A stretch of DNA of 64,000 bases from Granulosicoccus sp965214025 (GTDB taxonomy: Bacteria > Pseudomonadota > Gammaproteobacteria > Granulosicoccales > Granulosicoccaceae). Below the pieces are notes generated by a model, which was not told the DNA's origin, searched no databases, and worked only from the letters and a program-made list of their open reading frames with translations. Where the stretch lies: assembly GCA_965214025.1 (NCBI GenBank), contig CBDCAW010000040.1, positions 1 through 64,000 of the forward strand, written 5' to 3'. The position numbers were made by a program, and so were the translations under genes. Below are positions 61,042 through 64,000 of this stretch, one piece after another (within the stretch, counting starts at the first letter, position 1; the number at the start of each line of letters is the position of its first letter).

Positions 61042-62058
61042 ATGAACAAGAAGTCACTGATATTCGCCACCGCGGCGTTGACGCTAGGAAGCAGTCCCCT
61101 TCTGGCCCAGGACACCATCATCAGTGAACTGGATGCCAGTATCAGGCTGGGCCTGGGCCTCGACAGCGAACCGGAGACCGACCTGTCATTCCGCAACTGG
61201 GGTTCGCGTCTGCGCTGGAACGGCGCTGCCGATATCCCGAACTCCAACACCGCCGTCATCAGCTATCTCGAATTCGGCTTCGATCAGGATGACGGCGTCT
61301 CGGGAACGCGGCAGGGCTGGGTCGGCGCCCAGGGCGATTTCGGCACCGTCAAGGGCGGCAAGCAGTATCGCGCCTTCTACGATGCCGTCAGCTCGATCAC
61401 GGATATCGCATGGTGGAACAGCTGTTTCTACGCCATCGGCTGTAGCCGCCAGAGTTCGGTGGTCAAGTACTCCAACGACCTTCTCGTCGAAGGCGGCGAT
61501 CTGATGGGTTCGGCCACGCTCGAACCAGGTGATGTCAACGACGACGTGCTCGATCAGCTTGATCTCGGCGGGCGCTTCGCTATCGGCAATGGCATGACCG
61601 TGGGTGCCGCCATCAGCATCGGCTCGGAGGATACCGATGGGCCAGACGTGGATGTGATCGATCCGGTGACGGGTGTCGTCATAAGTTCCGGGCCGAGCGA
61701 CGCGGAATCGGGTCTCGCGCTCGGCGTCGGTGCCACCACCACCATCAACGACATGGATATCGGCGCCATATTCGAATACGCGTCAGACGACTACATCGGT
61801 GGCGAAGACGACGGTTTCCTGATCGAGGGTGCGGTTACCAGAGGCCCCACCTATGGTGTCGTCGGTATCGCGGATGATGGTGGCACACCCTTCTTCCTGA
61901 CGCTGGGCTACATGAAAACGCTGATCGAAGACCGTGCGCTGATGTACTTCGAAGCTGGCGTGGATGACCCCGACACCGAAGACACCGACCTCAATGTCAG
62001 CGCTCGCGCCGTACTGGTGTTCAACTTCGACGTGTTCTCGACGGAAATCGCACAATAG
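61042..62058 (+). CDS. Gram-negative general porin
   Basis: 338 aa from ATG 61042 with a signal peptide ending at LLAQD. Porin-type beta-barrel: SFRNWGSRLRWNGAADI, AVISYLEFGFDQ, RQGWVGAQGDFGTVKGGKQY (the conserved strand and turn), then ELEGG-like loops and amphipathic strands to ARAVLVFNFDV. The loops are rich in Asp/Glu. It allows diffusion of small solutes through the outer membrane. Placed downstream of edd-eda it may serve sugar uptake. Confidence 0.85.
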   Translation: MNKKSLIFATAALTLGSSPLLAQDTIISELDASIRLGLGLDSEPETDLSFRNWGSRLRWNGAADIPNSNTAVISYLEFGFDQDDGVSGTRQGWVGAQGDFGTVKGGKQYRAFYDAVSSITDIAWWNSCFYAIGCSRQSSVVKYSNDLLVEGGDLMGSATLEPGDVNDDVLDQLDLGGRFAIGNGMTVGAAISIGSEDTDGPDVDVIDPVTGVVISSGPSDAESGLALGVGATTTINDMDIGAIFEYASDDYIGGEDDGFLIEGAVTRGPTYGVVGIADDGGTPFFLTLGYMKTLIEDRALMYFEAGVDDPDTEDTDLNVSARAVLVFNFDVFSTEIAQ

Positions 62059-62128
62059 TCCCAAGATCGGTACTGCCAGATCGGAAGTGATACCTCGGGC
62101 CGTCAAGGAGGGTGGCCCGAATTTTTAA

Positions 62129-62310
62129 CCCTGACTGCCCAACCCTGACTGCCCAACCCTGACTGCCCAACCCTGACTTCCGGACCCTGACTTCCGGACC
62201 CTGACTTCCGGACCCTGACTCCCGGACCCTGACTCCCGGACCCTGACTCCCGGACCCTGACTCCCGGACCCTGACTCCCGGACCCTGACTCCCGGACCCT
62301 GACTCCCGGA
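62129..62310. repeat. 14-bp minisatellite, 13 perfect-length copies
   Basis: Copies start every 14 bp from 62129 to 62297. Three CCCTGACTGCCCAA, then three CCCTGACTTCCGGA, then seven CCCTGACTCCCGGA. The variants lie in blocks, showing growth by slippage. 14 is not a multiple of 3, so the Gly/Ser/Gln-rich reading frame on the minus strand (period 14 residues) is not evidence for a gene. The array lies between the convergent porin and antiporter genes. Confidence 0.97.
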
Positions 62311-62364
62311 TCAGAGCCTTGCGAACCGGGACAGGCCCGCGGGAAGGGGCCCACCGCAAGGAAG

Positions 62365-64000
62365 CTAAAGCAGATTCGAAAACAGCACGATCATCATGAT
62401 CACGGTGACCACCACCATCATGCTGTTCACGCTCCAGCCACGGGCCAGCAACGCCCCGGGTTGAGCGACCTTCATCAGCGACTGAACTCCCTTGCCCAGC
62501 ACGACCATGGCCCCGGCTCGCGCCTTGTCGTTCACATCGACAACGGCACCCACCACACCCGGCATGATCGACGGTATCCATTTACGGTAGACCACATCGC
62601 TGTCGATGTTGGTCGCGCGCACCTCAGGCGGATGCCGGTGAGTCTTCATCAGGAACACGAACGCCAACAACGCAAAGCACAGCAGCTGCATCTGTGTCAG
62701 TACATGACTGATGCCGTAGGGATGGTAATCCACCTCATAGGGCAAGAGGCTGTACAGCAAGCCCGGGAACACGCCAAGCCCGACACAGAGGACCGCGGCG
62801 ATGATCATCGCGTACCGCATGTGCCTCGGTGCTTCCAGCGGCCGCTTGCCACTGTCGTGAGCGAAGAAGGTGAAGTACGGAATCTTGATACCCGAATGGC
62901 TCAGCACGCCGGCCGAGGCGATCACCAGGCATAGCCAGACGATATAGTAGCCGTTCCCGGCCGATGCGCTGAGAATCAGTGATTTGGACACGAAACCGCT
63001 GAACAGCGGGAAGGCGGAGATCGAGGCGGCACCGATCAAGCAGCAGACCATGGTCACCGGCATCGACTTGTAGAGCCCGCCGAGCTCCGACGCCTTCGAT
63101 GTGCCGGTACGGTACAGCACCGCACCCACGCTCATGAACAGCAGGGCCTTGTACAGGATGTGGCAGAAGGCATGAGCGGCCGTACCGTTGATCGCCATGT
63201 CGGTGCCGATACCGATGCCGACCACCATGAAGCCGAGCTGGTTGTTCAGGCTGTAGGCAAGCACTCGTCGAAGGTCGTTCTCGATCTCGGCAAAGAAGAT
63301 GGGAAACAGCGTCATGACCGCACCGATATACACAAGGATCTCGGTACCGGCATAGCCGCGTGCCAACGTGTAGATGGCCATCTTGGTGGTGAATGCGGAA
63401 AGAATGACCGTACCGGTGACGGTCGCCGCCGGGTAGGCATCCTGCAGCCAGTTGTGCAGCAGCGGGAAGGCGCACTTGATGCCGATGGCCAGGAAGATCA
63501 GCCAGGTTCCGGTACTGACCAGACCAAGGTGCTCGAAGGCGATCGAACCGGTATCCTGATAATGCAACAGCAGCCCTGCCAGCAGCATGACCCCGGAAAG
63601 CACCTGAATGATCAGGTAGCGCATGCCGGTGGCGAACGAGGCCGGCGTGCGCCGCGCCCAGATCAGGAACACCGACGAGATTGCCGTGCCCTCCCACCAG
63701 ATGAACAGCGTGATCAGGTCGCCGGCGAACACCCCACCGATGGCCGACCCGGCATAAGCCAATGCCGCGACCTGCTGAATGCGATCCTCGACATGCCAGG
63801 CGTACAGGCCGGACAGGAAGGCGGCGATGGAGAAGATAATACCGAATACCAGCGACAGCTTGTCCACCCGCATGAAGGTGAGCTGGAAACCCAGCATGTC
63901 GACCTGGGCATGCAGGCCATGCTCGAAGCTCAGCATCGCGAACAGCGCGACGATCGGTGTACCGAGCATCAGCAGCCCACGCCAGCGCGACGCCAGCAGC
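62365..64000 (-). CDS. Proton-pumping antiporter subunit (MrpD/NuoL/NuoM-like), 5' end outside window
   Basis: At least 544 residues, open to the window edge. About 14 membrane helices. Signature blocks: FIWWEGTAISSVFLIW (the conserved Glu of the first channel helix), AIGIKCAFPLLHNWLQDAYPAA (the conserved Lys and His), FAEIENDLRRVLAYSLNNQLGFM and AHAFCHILYKALLFMSVGAVLY (second Lys). It forms a proton or sodium channel of an Mrp-type antiporter or of a related complex. The C-terminal extension of about 130 residues with a last helix is as in MrpD relatives of marine bacteria. Further subunits should lie beyond 64000. Confidence 0.8.
   Translation of the reverse strand, partial: LLASRWRGLLMLGTPIVALFAMLSFEHGLHAQVDMLGFQLTFMRVDKLSLVFGIIFSIAAFLSGLYAWHVEDRIQQVAALAYAGSAIGGVFAGDLITLFIWWEGTAISSVFLIWARRTPASFATGMRYLIIQVLSGVMLLAGLLLHYQDTGSIAFEHLGLVSTGTWLIFLAIGIKCAFPLLHNWLQDAYPAATVTGTVILSAFTTKMAIYTLARGYAGTEILVYIGAVMTLFPIFFAEIENDLRRVLAYSLNNQLGFMVVGIGIGTDMAINGTAAHAFCHILYKALLFMSVGAVLYRTGTSKASELGGLYKSMPVTMVCCLIGAASISAFPLFSGFVSKSLILSASAGNGYYIVWLCLVIASAGVLSHSGIKIPYFTFFAHDSGKRPLEAPRHMRYAMIIAAVLCVGLGVFPGLLYSLLPYEVDYHPYGISHVLTQMQLLCFALLAFVFLMKTHRHPPEVRATNIDSDVVYRKWIPSIMPGVVGAVVDVNDKARAGAMVVLGKGVQSLMKVAQPGALLARGWSVNSMMVVVTVIMMIVLFSNLL

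Noticed and set aside
62021..62581. Long Gly/Ser/Arg collagen-like reading frame on the minus strand
   Set aside because: It is only the 14-bp repeat read through in all three frames; flanks have no coding signal or start site.

Overview
The window is about 64 kb of GC-rich DNA, densely packed with genes, and looks like a chromosome segment of a heterotrophic, probably marine, gammaproteobacterium. The evidence is a complete HexR / zwf-pgl / edd-eda Entner-Doudoroff block with HexR-type operators, a GlcDEF glycolate oxidase, a beta-hydroxyaspartate cycle (BHAC) cluster, a YfaZ-type outer-membrane protein, a DsbB, and a proton-pumping NuoL/MrpD-type subunit. No rRNA, tRNA, CRISPR array, transposase or phage gene was seen. 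The taxonomic placement is inference only.

Layout. 1-918 holds a ferredoxin-reductase-like FAD oxidoreductase broken by about seven single-base frameshifts. 946-10.5 kb carries an IolG-like dehydrogenase, a zinc metallopeptidase, a periplasmic binding protein translationally coupled to a CHASE-PAS-GGDEF-EAL protein, formate-THF ligase, and an amino-acid binding protein. 10.5-15.3 kb carries a TlpA-like thioredoxin, a 48-bp tandem repeat grown out of the 3' end of a lipoprotein gene, two paralogous OmpA-like lipoproteins, and a GH1 beta-glucosidase. 15.3-29.7 kb is a mixed housekeeping and envelope region: DUF4344, DUF2177, RluA-type synthase, PsiE, YfaZ, DUF1328, an SDR protein with an orphan RskA-type anti-sigma factor, a receiver protein with a proline-rich partner, BON and AsmA proteins, a GH10 xylanase lipoprotein and DsbB. 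29.7-37.6 kb carries a UdgX/radical-SAM DNA-repair pair, a degenerate NtrC-type regulator, and MscS and BrkB membrane proteins.

The centrepiece is 37.6-48.9 kb. Eight genes on the minus strand run bhcA-bhcB-bhcC-bhcD-permease-glcD-glcE-glcF and are divergent from an IclR regulator (bhcR). Read as a pathway, this locus takes up glycolate, oxidises it to glyoxylate, and converts glyoxylate with glycine to oxaloacetate through the BHAC without carbon loss. The bhcR-bhcA spacer has a good sigma-70 promoter, an 8-3-8 palindrome and a previously unannotated array of four 23-bp direct repeats.

49-62 kb is central carbon metabolism: pyk, a LysM-FecR protein, a FUSC transporter, argC, hexR-pgl-zwf and edd-eda, then a porin. 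argC, edd and eda each contain one single-base insertion that, once removed, restores a normal family-length protein. Together with the start of the window this suggests consensus errors rather than true loss. The window closes with a 13-copy 14-bp minisatellite and a truncated antiporter subunit.
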